Assembly: GCF_963259705.1 (NCBI RefSeq) | Contig: NC_081849.1 | Coordinates: 58,500,093-58,564,092, forward strand | Origin: Myotis daubentonii | Lineage: Eukaryota > Chordata > Mammalia > Chiroptera > Vespertilionidae | Length of the DNA stretch: 64,000 nucleotides | Reading direction: 5' to 3' | In this document: positions 45,641 to 56,984 of the stretch, one piece after another | Position numbering within the stretch: position 1 is the stretch's first letter | Layout: the number at the start of each line of letters is the position of its first letter | Notes under the pieces: generated by a model | Seen by the model: only the letters and a program-made list of their open reading frames with translations | Told to the model about the DNA's origin: nothing | Database searches by the model: none | Program-made: the position numbers and the translations under genes

Positions 45641-46196
45641 GCACAACATGCGTATGAAGCAACATGAATGACTATGGAAGTGTATGCTAACCTCAGGCTT
45701 CTCAAGACCTAACCAAAATGAAATATTCAGTGATTTGTTAGGTGAATATTAAATTTATTCCATTATTCTGACCAAGAGTTTTTGTGACTAGGGAGGGCGC
45801 AAATACTTATATTTGCACCAGTGAAGAATTTTGTCATTATATTATATAAAAGTACTTTAAAGGATTAAAAATAGAATCATATTAGTCATGACTCTCTATT
45901 CCTAACTGAGGACCATGTCAGGCAATGAATGATAAATTCTGTGGAAGTGGCTTTAAATGTATAGCTACGGATACATATATGATTTCATTGAGGGAGGGGT
46001 GGGTCTCGGGCTGGATTCGAAGAATAGATTGGCTTGCACAAGAGCAAGGGAAGGCGCGTCTTAGTCTGGGCATGGTAGTGGCACTTGCACAGAAACTGAT
46101 ACCCAGGTGGTGTTTTGCAGTGAGTACATAGACCTTAACCTTGAGTAGAAAATCTGCGTTTGGGATTCAGTAAGGATAGGGAAGGTTGATTGGTGA
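45641..46196. other. Non-coding sequence
   Basis: Nothing recognised. Confidence 0.45.
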
Positions 46197-46280
46197 TAGA
46201 ATAGGATGCCTATTATTACTTGAGAAGTTTTTCTGCCCAGTACTTTCATATCACTGATCTTCCTGCTGTTGTATCAAAAA
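46197..46280 (+). repeat. Short local duplication, copy 2
   Basis: Matches 45253-45335 ('ttattacttgagaag', 'ttctgcccagtactttcatatcactgatcttcc'). The flanks of the two copies are not alike. Confidence 0.7.
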
Positions 46281-46800
46281 AGTCAGAAGATACTAAGCAG
46301 ACAATAGACAATCAACTGAAGTTTCTGGAGCAAGAGAGAAGCCATGATTCTAGTGTTTGAGGGACTTGAATGTAAAAGAGGGAGGCTTTGCCTCCGTCCT
46401 AATCCTGATGAGCAGATGCATGCTGGAAGAGTCAGCTCAGTCACCCAGGATTGAGGTGACCAGATTCCAAACACTGGCACCAGCACTTCGGTCCTGCTCA
46501 AGAAGCTTCTAGAGTTGTGCTCTTATTCTTTTCTCTCTTGAATATATTGTTTTTAATAAAAGGAAATAAAAATCTGAGATGGTTGGTAAATGGTCACTTA
46601 CCTTTAGTTGACTTTGCTTTATTTTTTTTAGCACTTTATTTTCAAGTAAGCCAAGAAAATGCATGCTTTAAAAATCAAAATCACATAATTATAATTTTAC
46701 AATCATAGTTACTGCAGTATTTCACAATTTTGTTCTGTCTTGGTGCACTCACTGTGAATTATCCTTGCTATCCACAAAATGGAAAGAAAGTAGCATTTTT
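46281..46800. other. Non-coding sequence
   Basis: No gene; nothing recognised. Confidence 0.45.
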
Positions 46801-46804
46801 TTTT

Positions 46805-46925
46805 GAGCCCCTCTGTTGTGTTATGCATCCCATGTGGTCTCCTTACATCTTATAAAGCAGGTGGTGTTATTCCCATTTTACAGCTGTGCACACTAACCAG
46901 ACCTCTGGTGAGTGTTGGTGCAGGC
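46805..46925 (-). repeat. MIR SINE fragment
   Basis: 'gtctccttacatcttataaagcaggtggtgttattcccattttacagctg' in blocks is an inverted MIR. Confidence 0.5.
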
Positions 46926-47769
46926 TGCTCTGCTTTGTAGCATGTTCTTCCTAAGAGAATCTAGAGGACACACAACTTTGGGCAGGGGGAAAGAAGACTA
47001 AACTAAGAGCAGTAATGTTCATTTTTCATGCTGTAGAGATAGGGAGGTTACTCTCTCTTGGTGAAATCCATTTCGGAAGGATATATCTAGGATGAGGGCT
47101 GTTCCTCTGCTTCCTGAGGAAGTGAAATTCTTCACTAAATTGGGTGGTGGCTTTCTATATTTAAATACAGTTGGAGCTTGCTTTAGGCAAAATGTCAAAA
47201 GCTATGGAAATGCAAAATATTTGATCTGAAGAAGATTCTAATACTCTTCATTGATGAAAAAGAACATCATGTTTTGTTTCTGCTATAATAATAATGAATT
47301 ATCCACTTAACTATAGTTTCTGAAAGAAATGAATTAGTGTATCATTAATGGTAAGACATAAATTTTTCTCCTGAAAGTTAGGATGAAAGGTACAGGTCTC
47401 ATTGGATGCAGGGAACCTCTTAGTTTCTAAAGTCTAAAAACACTTTGAAAGTTAAATTAAATTGGATCAATTCCAGTTAATAAGATTTCTTTCAATGTTC
47501 TGCCTGCTATGGGTTATATTTCTTGGTTTCAAGTACTAATGGAGATGTTACTTACAAGGTAAACTTTGAACTGAGAAACATGTTTGTGAATTCCTTTATA
47601 AGTGGCTTTTTAAAAATGTAGTTCTTTTAAAAAGGAAGTTAACACTTAAATATGTATTAATTCTTGACAAGGACCTTATTGAAAAAAAGTGTTTTAAAAA
47701 GGCAGGTAGCTGTTAGCATTATATGAGAATCTAAAAATAGGAGAGTAATTATTATGAATTTCTTAATCT
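46926..47769. other. Non-coding sequence
   Basis: No gene; nothing recognised. Confidence 0.45.
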
Positions 47770-48102
47770 TTTATTTTTTCAAAAATTTAAATTGCTCTTT
47801 TTCTTATGAAAGCAATTCTTAATGTTAAAAAGTATTAAAACAATACTGAACAGTACAAATTAAAAAGTGAAAGCTTCCTATAATCTTACCTAATCAAGAT
47901 GACCACTGGTTAATTTCTCTTTGCAAATATAAACTTATATTGCTACCCACATACGTTTAAATAGGGTTGATTATACTATATGTACTATTCTTTAATTTGC
48001 CTTTTCTTACTGAATATTGGTCTATTGATCTATTTCTGCTTCAATAATCACAGACCAACCTCTTAGGTTATTGATTTGCTTCTTTTACTACTTTTTAAAA
48101 CT
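47770..48102 (-). repeat. Old L1 3' region, inverted, interrupted by a Ves SINE
   Basis: 'ctataatcttacctaatcaagatgaccactgg', 'ggttgattatactatatgtactattc' and 'tttcttactgaatattgg' match the inverted 3' part of old L1s. L1-like sequence resumes after the SINE. Confidence 0.55.
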
Positions 48103-48304
48103 CTATATTTTTTATTGATTTCAGAAAGGAAGGGAGAGGGAGAGATAGAAACATCAATGATGAGAGAGAATCATTGATCGGCTGTCTGCTGCACACCCCA
48201 CACTGGGGATTAAGCCTGCAACCCAGGCATGTGCCCTGACTGGGAATTGAACCGAGACCTCCTGGTTTGTAGGTCATTGCTCAACTGAGCCCCGCCGGCT
48301 GAGC
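48103..48304 (-). repeat. Ves SINE
   Basis: Inverted copy: 'tttttattgatttcagaaagg', 'catcaatgatgagagagaatcattgatcggctg', 'gcctgcaacccaggcatgtgccctgactggg', head 'ctcaactgagccccgccggctgagc'. Same subfamily as 25891 and 41389. Confidence 0.93.
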
Positions 48305-48760
48305 TTTAGTTATTTTTTAACTGTGTGAAGAAATACCGATTTTACATGTTTTTACCCACTTCTCTATTTCCTTAGGCTAAACTCATACCAATAGAATTGT
48401 TAAGAGAAAGGTCATGTATATGTATTTAAGTTTCCATATGTCCTCATAAACCTCTCTTTAAAAGTTTTTACCTACTTATTCTCTCATCAGTATTATATAA
48501 GAAAGTCTTTTTGCCATACTCTTTTACAACATTGTGAATTATCACTTTTTTCCTAATCAGAAATGTATTTCTTAGATTATTAGTGAGGTTGAAAAAAATA
48601 CAATATGTTTGTGGGCCTTTATATTTCTCTTGGGAATAGCTTAGCTTGTTCATGACATCTGCCCTATTCTTTCTTAAGGTGCTTATTTTTCATATTCATT
48701 TAAAGAGCTTTTAGTATATCCTTGATGTATATTATAAATATCTATGTACTTTTTTCTTTT
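48305..48760 (-). repeat. Old L1-like sequence continuing after the SINE
   Basis: 'ccacttctctatttccttaggc' and 'cctcataaacctctctttaaaag' resemble the continuing inverted L1; very decayed. Confidence 0.35.
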
Positions 48761-48859
48761 ACCTTTATTTTGGTGACATTTGTTGCAAAAGTAATTTGAC
48801 ATATTCACATGTTATTCCTTTTGCTATGGTTCTGGATTTGTTTTCACACTAAGAATAAT

Positions 48860-49000
48860 AACCACAGGTAACATTTCTTGGGCACTTGATAAGCATCTTA
48901 CATGTACACTATCATTGAATCCTCACACCAACCCTATGAATAGGATACTATTAATCTTTCTTTTACAGAAAAATGGTAAGTAACTTGTCCAAGGTATAGT
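48860..49000 (-). repeat. MIR SINE fragment
   Basis: 'catcttacatgtacactatcattgaatcctcacaccaaccctatgaataggatactattaatc', read in blocks, followed by 'aagtaacttgtccaaggta', is an inverted MIR. Confidence 0.75.
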
Positions 49001-49004
49001 TTTA

Positions 49005-49366
49005 TTTATTTTTTAATTAAACATCTTGGGATGACATTGATTAATAAGATTATATACATTTCAGGTGTACATTTTTATGACACATGCTCTGTATATTGCA
49101 TTGTGGGACCACCACCCAAAGTCAAGTAATCTTTCATCACCATGTATTTGGCCCCCTTCACCCTTTACTATACCCCACTTCCTTTCCCTCTGGTAACCAC
49201 CATACTGTTGTCTGTTTATGAGTTTTAGCTTTATATCCCACATATGAGTGAAATCCTATTGTTCTTAGCTTTTCCTGACTGACTTATTTTGTTTAACACT
49301 ATATTCTCAAGGTCCACCCATGTTGTCACAAATGATCCAGTCATCTTTCCTTATGGCTGAGTAGTA
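49005..49366 (-). repeat. L1 3' end, inverted, interrupted by Helitrons
   Basis: Inverted bat L1 3' UTR and ORF2 end ('cttgggatgacattgattaataag', 'ctggtaaccaccatactgttgtctg', 'tccttatggctgagtagtat'). The match to L1 stops at 49366, exactly where Helitron 5a starts. Confidence 0.85.
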
Positions 49367-49746
49367 TCCTATCTAATAAAAGAGTAATATGCAAATTAAC
49401 CATCACTCCATCACAAAAGATGGTGGCGCCCAAAGCCACAAGATGGTGGTGCCCAGTCCCCTCAGCCCCACTGGAGTCCCCCAGTCCTGGGGGGGTGGCC
49501 ACTGAGAGCGGGCAGCATGAGCATTCGCCCTGGTTGCAGAGAGCCTCTGGGCCACGGAGAGCCTCTGGGCAGTGGGCATGGAGTGGCCAGGCCCCGCAGA
49601 GAGCAGAGAACCACGGGGAGTGGGCCTAAGCTGTCAGGGCTCCTGGGTTGGAGAGGGCTCCCCTGAGGGCTCACAGATTGGAGAGGGTTCAGGTTGGGCT
49701 GAGCGGCCCACCCCCAGTGCATGAATTTCGTGCACTGGGCCTCTAG
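49367..49746 (+). mobile_element. Non-autonomous Helitron 5a (first of a tandem pair)
   Basis: Starts TCCTATCTAATAAAAGAG after an A and ends with the hairpin GTGCATGAATTTCGTGCAC, then TGGGCCTCTAG before a T. It is 380 bp, with an internal 18-bp unit 'gagagcctctggg...' twice in a row (49539 and 49557). No CTCF-type motif. Open frames across it are element sequence. Confidence 0.92.
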
Positions 49747-49991
49747 TTTATATATATAAAGGCCTAATATGTAAAGTGTCTCCTCAGGAATTCGACTGGG
49801 AGACAGGGAGTTTGATTCCTTGCTGTGATATGCACTGTCCACCAGGGGGCAGCGCACAACGAAGGAAGGCCCTGGCCAGCAGCTGGGGAAGAGAGGCCCT
49901 GGCTGGAAGCCAGTAGGCCCCAGTTGGCCCTGATCACCAGCTAGGCCTAGGGACCCTACCCATGCATGAATTTTGTGCTCTGGGCCTCTAG
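49747..49991 (+). mobile_element. Non-autonomous Helitron 5b (second of a tandem pair)
   Basis: Begins within 'tttatatatataaaggcc' directly after 5a and ends GGGCCTCTAG. The 3' hairpin is decayed (gcatgaattttgtgc). About 245 bp, a different subfamily from 5a. Carries one CTCF-type motif. Confidence 0.85.
49836..49852 (+). promoter_or_regulatory. CTCF-type motif (16/17) in Helitron 5b
   Basis: TGTCCACCAGGGGGCAG fits the core except for T at position 3. The next two bases (CG) also fit the extended motif (YV). Confidence 0.55.
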
Positions 49992-50002
49992 TTCATATAT
50001 AT

Positions 50003-50018
50003 ATCTATCTATCTATCT
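50003..50018. repeat. (ATCT)4 microsatellite
   Basis: Four ATCT units after a TA tract. Confidence 0.9.
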
Positions 50019-50239
50019 CACACTTACCCAAAGTTATTTGTAAGTGATAGTATCACAATTCAAATATAGGCAGTTAGATACCCCCCTAACCCTAAGATTA
50101 CTGATACAGCCAACAAAACCTCTTGTATTGTTTCTACTTTTATTTTTCTTAAAATAATTAAATGTAATAATTCTTACGGAATTCATCTTTATAACACTGT
50201 AAGGTAAGAGTCTCACTGTTTAATTTCATTTTCATCTTC
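50019..50239. other. Non-coding sequence
   Basis: Nothing recognised. Confidence 0.4.
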
Positions 50240-50660
50240 TACTGAATTTTTATGCACATATATCTGTGTCTATCTGTGGACTCTCTTTTTTATTATAATA
50301 CTCAGACTGCTTCAAGGCTAGCATCATATTGTTTAAATTACTCTAGTTTTAGAGTGGTTTTTATATCTAAGGGAAGATCTTTACTGTTATTTTTGTCTTT
50401 AAAACTTCTTTGACTATTCTTACACACTTTTTCTTATAGAATCAATATATTAAATTTGATTTGCAAATTCTCCCTTCAACATAGCTTGTAATTGCACTAA
50501 TTGTAATTGCACAATTAGTATCTTTACAATATTGATCATTCCATTCGGGGAAATAGTATGTTATTTAATTAACATTTAATAAGGTTGTACAATTGATTTT
50601 GGACATTTTATTTTAAGTATATTCCTGGTGAATCTTGATTGTAATGATTGCTGTTCAAAT
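50240..50660 (-). repeat. Old L1 ORF2 fragment, inverted
   Basis: 'ctgcttcaaggctagcatc', 'tgactattcttacacactttttcttatagaatc', 'caatattgatcattccattcgggg' and 'tttattttaagtatattcctgg' follow the inverted ORF2 of an old L1. Confidence 0.55.
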
Positions 50661-53009
50661 TTATAACTGAATGCCACTTGATAGTGGATATATTTTAACT
50701 GTCATGAGTAGTTATCCACTCAGTTTCCATTTTACGACTATTATGCTAGTTTGTGGCCTTTTTCGTATGGTCAGTGTCAGGGAGCCAGGAAGGGTTTCAG
50801 TGTCTTGATGGCCAAAGACTCTACTTAATGAGCTATCTGAAAATTCAGTTTCCTTTGCTATATGATTTGTTCATATGCTCATAATTGTTAGTTGATTTGC
50901 ATCCCTGATACTTATTTAAAATTATATTTGAAATGGTAATGGTCTTTAGGGACCAAAATTCTTGAAAATTGAACTGAAAGTTACATGGCACCATTGAAAT
51001 AGGTAAAAAAGTCACATGAAATAGTTCTATGTGAATAAGTTTGAGCCCCTCCTCCCAGTTGGGGGTGTTTTTGCCTTAAGTGTAGAGTTTGGTATGCTCT
51101 TGAAATTGAGGGCCACATTGACATCGCCCATAGCACACCCTGAAACTTTCTGCTGTTTCTTCCGCTGCTGCTCTGAGTCTGAGATAATGGAGAGGAAGGC
51201 CTTCGTTTACACCTTTTTTTTACAAAGCATGACCAAAGGATCGTAGAATTAGAAGTGAATGAGACATTGATTTCCCAAAGAAATATGAGGCTGGAAAGTA
51301 ATTACAGTAGTGAAAGAAGCCAGAGGGAGCCAGAAAAAAAGGAGAAAGGACAATAAAAAGATTAAACAGGAAAAGATGGAGGCCATTGAAACTCCCCCTC
51401 CCCCAGATAAAAAAAAAAAAAAAGCGTGAGAGGAAGTTGGAGAATATGGGGAAAAGAAGAGGAAGGAGGGGGAATGACATTATGAAAAAAATGCAGCCAA
51501 TTAAAGATAATGAAAATGTAGTCAAACTGACTGATTCTTGCAGACAGAGTTGGCTTTAAGAACACCCCACTGATCTTTCCCTTTAAATGGCTCAGTATCT
51601 AAATAAAGAAGTAGTTGACTTCTCTTTGGCAGGCTGTTTTGGTAGGTGCATTTTGGAGATTTCTTCATGGAACGTTGGGATATTTTCCTACCTGACTGAA
51701 AGTGAATAAACAGGCCTGGAGGATCTGTGCTGTGCACATTTCTGCAGCTTTATTATATCCTTATATAGGTAAAGAGAGAAGTTCTACACAGAGCGTGCCA
51801 AAATGACCACATGCTACACACTTGCACTACCTCTTTTTATGAAGCTAAATTTGGAGTTTTCAAAACCTCCTGTTTAAAAATACATCCCCAAAGACTTCTG
51901 CTTATTGCACATTTTTCCCTGTCCTATACAACTTAGATCTTCATTTATAATTCTTTCTTGGAACGTCTTTCCTTTTGTCATAAATACAAAAGGAAGATAT
52001 TGACATGTAATCCTTCATGCTGTTTCATGCAGTAGCATCATAATTCTCAAATGGTGAGAATATATATATATTTTTTTCTTCAAGTCTAGAAACACATTTT
52101 ACAAGAATGTTTAATTATGTATTCATGCATATACATGGACTTTTAAATATAATTGAATGAATAAAAATGAAGTTGCCACAAAATAGTTTATGCAGGCATT
52201 CTTTACTTAAAATAACAGACACTTTGCAAGAAAAAATTCTCTGACAGATATTTCTATTATATGATTTATATTTTCCAGCTAGATCTTATAAAATTATAGA
52301 TTTTTTAATCAAAGAGAAAACTTGTTTCATGATTTTAAATAAGAAGTCAGAAAATATATTCAAGAATATATCAGTCCTTTTAAAAACATATTTAAACATA
52401 AAATAGTAATTTTATACAATTAGCAAGCGTATTTAGAATATTAACATCTTTCTTATGCTCAACAACATTTTTAAAATTAAAAATGACAGTTTCAGAAAGT
52501 CTCAAAATGCATAAGTAATCTATCTCTCCTAACTTAATTCATAATGTAATTCATGAACCTATTAGTTCTTCCCGAAATGCTAACTTGCCTCTTTTCAACT
52601 CTCTTCAACCATACTTAACCATAACATATTTGCACTTTACTGTATGTCCTGGATAAGACAAATTTAGAGGATGTGAAATTTAAGGCTAAAATGTTAGTGA
52701 AATTGCCATTTGAACATTTTTCTAGATGTGTGATTTTTCTGAAATGAAGTAATGGATGAAAATGATCTGCAAATTAGTGAATTCTTAATGTGCTGGCTCA
52801 TCTATTTCCAATTTAGGGCTTATTTAAATAGAGTGCTATTAATAGGAATTTTTAAAGTATATCAGATTTTTGTAGAGACTCTAAAATTTATTAGATAGAA
52901 AATGTTGGAAAGAGTTTTCTTAACATATAAGAAATATATTAAGAATAGCTACAACTTAACTGGTGGTAATAGCCAGAAGAGTGGATAAGCTGGATGGATG
53001 ATATCTAAT

Positions 53010-53150
53010 TACTTATTCACTTATTCAATAAGCAATAATTTATGGAGTCCCTCCTATTGGCCAGGAACTTATTAGGTTAGAGGGACTACCAGACATATAG
53101 TCTCTGCCTTTCAGAGCTTATAGATCATCACCAAAGACAGTACATAATTA
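53010..53150 (-). repeat. L2 3' end fragment
   Basis: 'tcacttattcaataagc', 'gtccctcctattggccaggaac' and 'tctgcctttcagagcttatag' match the inverted L2 3' end. Confidence 0.6.
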
Positions 53151-53739
53151 TAATTTTGGGAGGAGGTTGAGTTCCCAATAAAAATCACTCCTTGTCTCTG
53201 CCTGATTTATGAACAAAGTGAGAAATGAAAGAAGAGAGTATGGTGGGTGGAAAACAAAACTATCACCTTTATACTGATGTAGCTGGTATCAGAAGGTGTA
53301 GCTTGTATCAAGGGCTAAGTGGGCTCTCTGATCCTAAAACCTTTGTGATGCTATGCGAGATGCACTCAGACTGTCCCTGGGGTGGGGACCACTGCAGGCT
53401 TCTCCACAGAGCGAAGCACCTGACCGCCATGGGACATAGAGCATCAGGAAGCAAAGCACACGTTCCTGTGGGCGAAATGGCTCCCAGGAAGAAAGCGGTG
53501 AGGGAGTCTGAGTTGCCCTTAAAAATCCACCAGGTTAGTCTCTTCTTGGAGGAAGAGGAAGAGTATCATGCTAGGAGTGCTCCTCTCACATGAGAGAAAC
53601 TTCAAGAATGGGGAAGAAGCATTTCTCCCAGCTCCCCACATCCCACACAGTAATAACGTGTGGTAAGTTAGGGTTTATGGGAAAGGAGGCATGGGATACT
53701 ATGGGAACATGAGCTCCTCTAGGGCTCTTCCGTAGAAGT

Positions 53740-54090
53740 GAGATTTAAGCGGAAGGGTTAGGGGTAGCATTGGGGAAAGATTTTAGGGGGCAAGATGAGA
53801 GACCTCCTGATACATCTGTGGAATTCAGAGCAGTTCAGCGTGGCTGGTTACAGCCTAAACTGTGAGACAGAATGGAGAGCAACACAGCAGTTCTGTGAGC
53901 TGTGACCAAATCTCAGAGGGCGTCGTGAGCCAAAGTCAAGTGAATTAAGGGAAACTGGGAATGTTTGGAGAGTTTCAAATAGAGCAATGACATAATCAGA
54001 TTTGAGTTTCAAGGGGAAGGGCATTCTGACTCTAGCTTGGAGGGAAGCAAACTGGAGAGCGGAAGGCCTGTTAAAGTATGCAAGGAAAGC
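53740..54090 (+). repeat. Possible L2-body relic
   Basis: 'gagcaatgacataatcagatttgagtttcaagg' and 'ggcattctgactctagcttgg' resemble an ancient L2-associated segment. Family assignment is uncertain. Confidence 0.35.
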
Positions 54091-56059
54091 AAGTTTCTCA
54101 CAGGGGGTGTGCAGGAATTTAGTGTAATTGTGCACATTTTGCCCTTGAAGGGCAAGATATTCAGGTAAAGGTATTTAGAAGGTTCGTTGAATGCATACAT
54201 GAGAATCTGCTAGGAATACATTATATTTGAAACATTGATCCATGAATTTATGTTACGCTAGGGCAGCCATAAATCTAATTGCACTTCTCACCTTCTGATA
54301 GAATCTGTCTAATACTTTTGAATATTTTCTTTAGTTTTCTGGTGAATCCTATTATTTGAATAAAATTACTTAAGAAGCAATGAACACATAAAAATTTACC
54401 GTTTTCTGCCGCTGTTTGTTACAAGATGCTGTTGATGTCTCGTAAGTGTTCTAGTTTATGAGAGGACACAGGACATTTTAAGTTCATTTTTGGCAAGGCA
54501 CGTTTCCTTTGAAACTAAATTTGCCAAAAGTGCATAATCATACCCAAAGTGTATTCATCGTACAGTCCATTTTTCTTAGATGCCACCAAAATATAAACAT
54601 TTAAAGGCTGCACTATTTCAGAAGATAACATTTGTTATCAACATTCTTCTTAGGTGCATATAAAGATCCCAGAACTGCACCTGATAAAACTTCTAAATTT
54701 TTAGGAGCACGTCTTTTGCAAAGATAATTTTGTGCTTCCTAGCTGAAGATCCCTCAGCATTAATTAAAAAATGCAGCGTACTGCCTGTCATCATTTTTCC
54801 TCTGTTAGAAATATTATCATAATATTATTTTTTTTCAATTTTTGTGTAATATTAGCTTCCAAATAATTTTTCCTAAGACTTTGAAAACTTCTGTCTGCCC
54901 TCTTCAGCTGAAACAGTGAGGCCTGTTAGTGCTCACCGGATGAATTATATATTTTGGATGGCTCTTTTCCTAAACCACTGTGCTAATACACTTTTTTATT
55001 CACTTTCCCTTGTGTTGTAATAGTTGCATTTAAGTCTCATGGAAATCTTCTTTATATATGTGCTCAAAAGATTTCTTTGTATTTCTGCCTAGAATAAATC
55101 AAAATAAATTTAGCTGGAAATGGCACCAAGTGTATTGAATTTCTTTAGTTTGCAATTCTTAATCACTGTGCTTTATCTGGTGCAAATGTTAATGTTTGAT
55201 GGCAAAAAGAGTTGCAAATACCTGTAAACCCCTTTAGTCATGTGCCCTTTCATAGAGTAAAGGTGATTGATTGTTAGTGCTCCCAAGATACACTCCTTCT
55301 ATTCTGATTTTGTTATTATTGTCAAGTGTTTTTATAAAGAAAAATTATCTTTATGACTAACTGCATTTTTATTTATCTGTAACTTCAGTGTTGAATAAAG
55401 CAGGTGAACTTACTGAAAATGGAGCTTAAAACTTCATTTGTGTGATGGGTACACACTTCTCTGATTAAAAGCCATCTTACAACACCACATCTCTTAAAAC
55501 ACAATTTCACCCATACAGCAGTTTATTCTCTGTGTTATAAAGGAAACCCGTGACATTAGAGGGAAATATTTCTAGAGAAAAATAGGCAAATTATGTTTCC
55601 TTCCCTCCAGTGAGGTTTCTAGAAAGCTCAAGCAGGCCATGAGGTGGAAACAGGAAGTGAGAAGACCCAGCAACGCCCTTTTCCTTTTTTTACTCCTTTC
55701 CTCTCTGGTTCTAGGATCAACAGAAAAGCGTGGGCCCTCCTGCTCTCGTAGTTATGCCTTTAGTAGGAGGAAGGCTGGAGAAAGCACCATGACTTTGGGT
55801 TTAGGACGAGAGTTTAGTCTGAGAAAATTAGGCTGAAGAGGGTAAAGTTTGCGTCTTTGGAAACAATATTGTTATCTTCACAGGTCCAGGAAGGTAGTGA
55901 CACGGAACTAACGATAGCTAACAGCATAGAGCTGCATGAGCCTGCCGTCCTGAAAGGGACTCGGGGGAGAAGTCAAAAGTCTGTCTGACCCAGGCAGAGG
56001 AGGACCCAGGTGCTGTGGGTTGCGGATCTTACACAGTGTGGGGGTCCTCCTTAAGCAAA

Positions 56060-56550
56060 GAGATACATTCTTTATTATAGCTGAGTGAAAAAAATGGGAA
56101 TGGTACCATTTGCAACAGTATGGATGGACCTAGAGGGTACTATGCTAAGTAGAATAAGTCAGACAAAGACAAATACCATATGATTTCATTTATGTGTGGA
56201 ATCTAAAGAGCAAACTAAACAAACAAACAAACAAAAGAGACAATAGATACAGAAAACAGACTGTATCTATTGCCAGATGGGAGGTGGGTTGTGGGGCGGG
56301 TGCAAAAGGTGAAAGGATTAACAATTACGAATTGGTAGTGAAAATATATTCCCAGGGATGTAAAATAGAGCATCAGGAATATAGTACTCTGTTCTCTTAG
56401 TGCTGTAATAACTATGTACAGTACCAGGGGATGCTTGGAATATGGGGGAACACGTTGTAAAGTGTATGATTGTCTATGCTGTACCTGAAACCAATACAAA
56501 ATAGTATTGAATGTAAACTGTAATTGAGAAATAAAAGTTAAAAAAAAGAA
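56060..56550 (+). repeat. L1 3' end
   Basis: 'ccatttgcaacagtatggatggacctagaggg', 'gctaagtagaataagtcag', 'gatttcatttatgtgtggaatc' and the terminal 'ctgaaaccaatacaaaatagtattgaatg', 'gtaattgagaaataaaag' form a near-continuous L1 3' UTR with an A-rich end. Confidence 0.88.
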
Positions 56551-56586
56551 AAGGCATACAGAATTACAAATACAAACTTAGTGGAA

Positions 56587-56594
56587 AAGTCTTG
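56587..56594. repeat. Left 8-bp target-site duplication of a Ves SINE
   Basis: AAGTCTTG, repeated at 56886-56893. Confidence 0.65.
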
Positions 56595-56740
56595 CCCTGG
56601 CCGGTATGGCTCAGGGAGGGGTTAGAGCGTCAGCCCACACATGGAAGGGTTGTGGATTTAATTCCCGGTCAAGGGCATGTACCTGGGTAGCAAGTTCATC
56701 CCCAACCCTGGTCAGGGAATGCGCAGGAGGCAGTGAACCA

Positions 56741-56797
<57 letters not shown>

Positions 56798-56885
56798 CCC
56801 CTTCCTCTTCTCTCCCCCCCCCCCCCCACTGTCTCCAAAAATCAGTGGAAAAATATCCTCAGTGAGGATTAACTACAACAGCAAC
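56595..56885 (+). repeat. Ves SINE with an expanded CT microsatellite
   Basis: Head 'ccctggccggtatggctcagg', a decayed box B, then 'gcgcaggaggcagtgaacc'. The CT-rich segment is expanded to a pure (TC)25 at 56744-56793, followed by a C-run (56814-56827). The SINE continues through 'atcagtggaaaaatatcctcagtgaggattaac', the extended tail of one Ves subfamily. Open frames across the CT repeat are artefacts. Confidence 0.9.
56744..56793. repeat. (TC)25 microsatellite inside the Ves SINE
   Basis: Fifty uninterrupted bases of TC. Confidence 0.95.
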
Positions 56886-56984
56886 AAGTCTTGGGAGGTG
56901 CCTATGCAGTGCAAGTCTGCCTCTAGCCTCATACATAAACCCTCACCTATTACCAGTAAGTTGAATACTGAATTGATAAAGCTA

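Larger units (their letters stand above)
50661..56059. other. Most repeat-poor stretch of the window
   Basis: About 5.4 kb with no young SINE, L1, LTR or Helitron. Only an L2 3' end (53010-53150), a possible L2-body relic (53740-54090), and a short A-run (51409-51423) are visible. Open frames such as 53225-53593 (122 codons) and the 95-codon minus-strand frame at 53848-54135 have no recognisable domain. No splice-flanked exon could be argued for. Confidence 0.5.

Noticed and set aside
49462..49857. 131-codon minus-strand open frame
   Set aside because: It lies across the two tandem Helitrons on the opposite strand; the GC-rich repeat sequence explains the lack of stops.
53225..53593. 122-codon plus-strand open frame in the repeat-poor interval
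   Set aside because: No domain, start context or splice sites that I can defend; the length is within chance for 64 kb.
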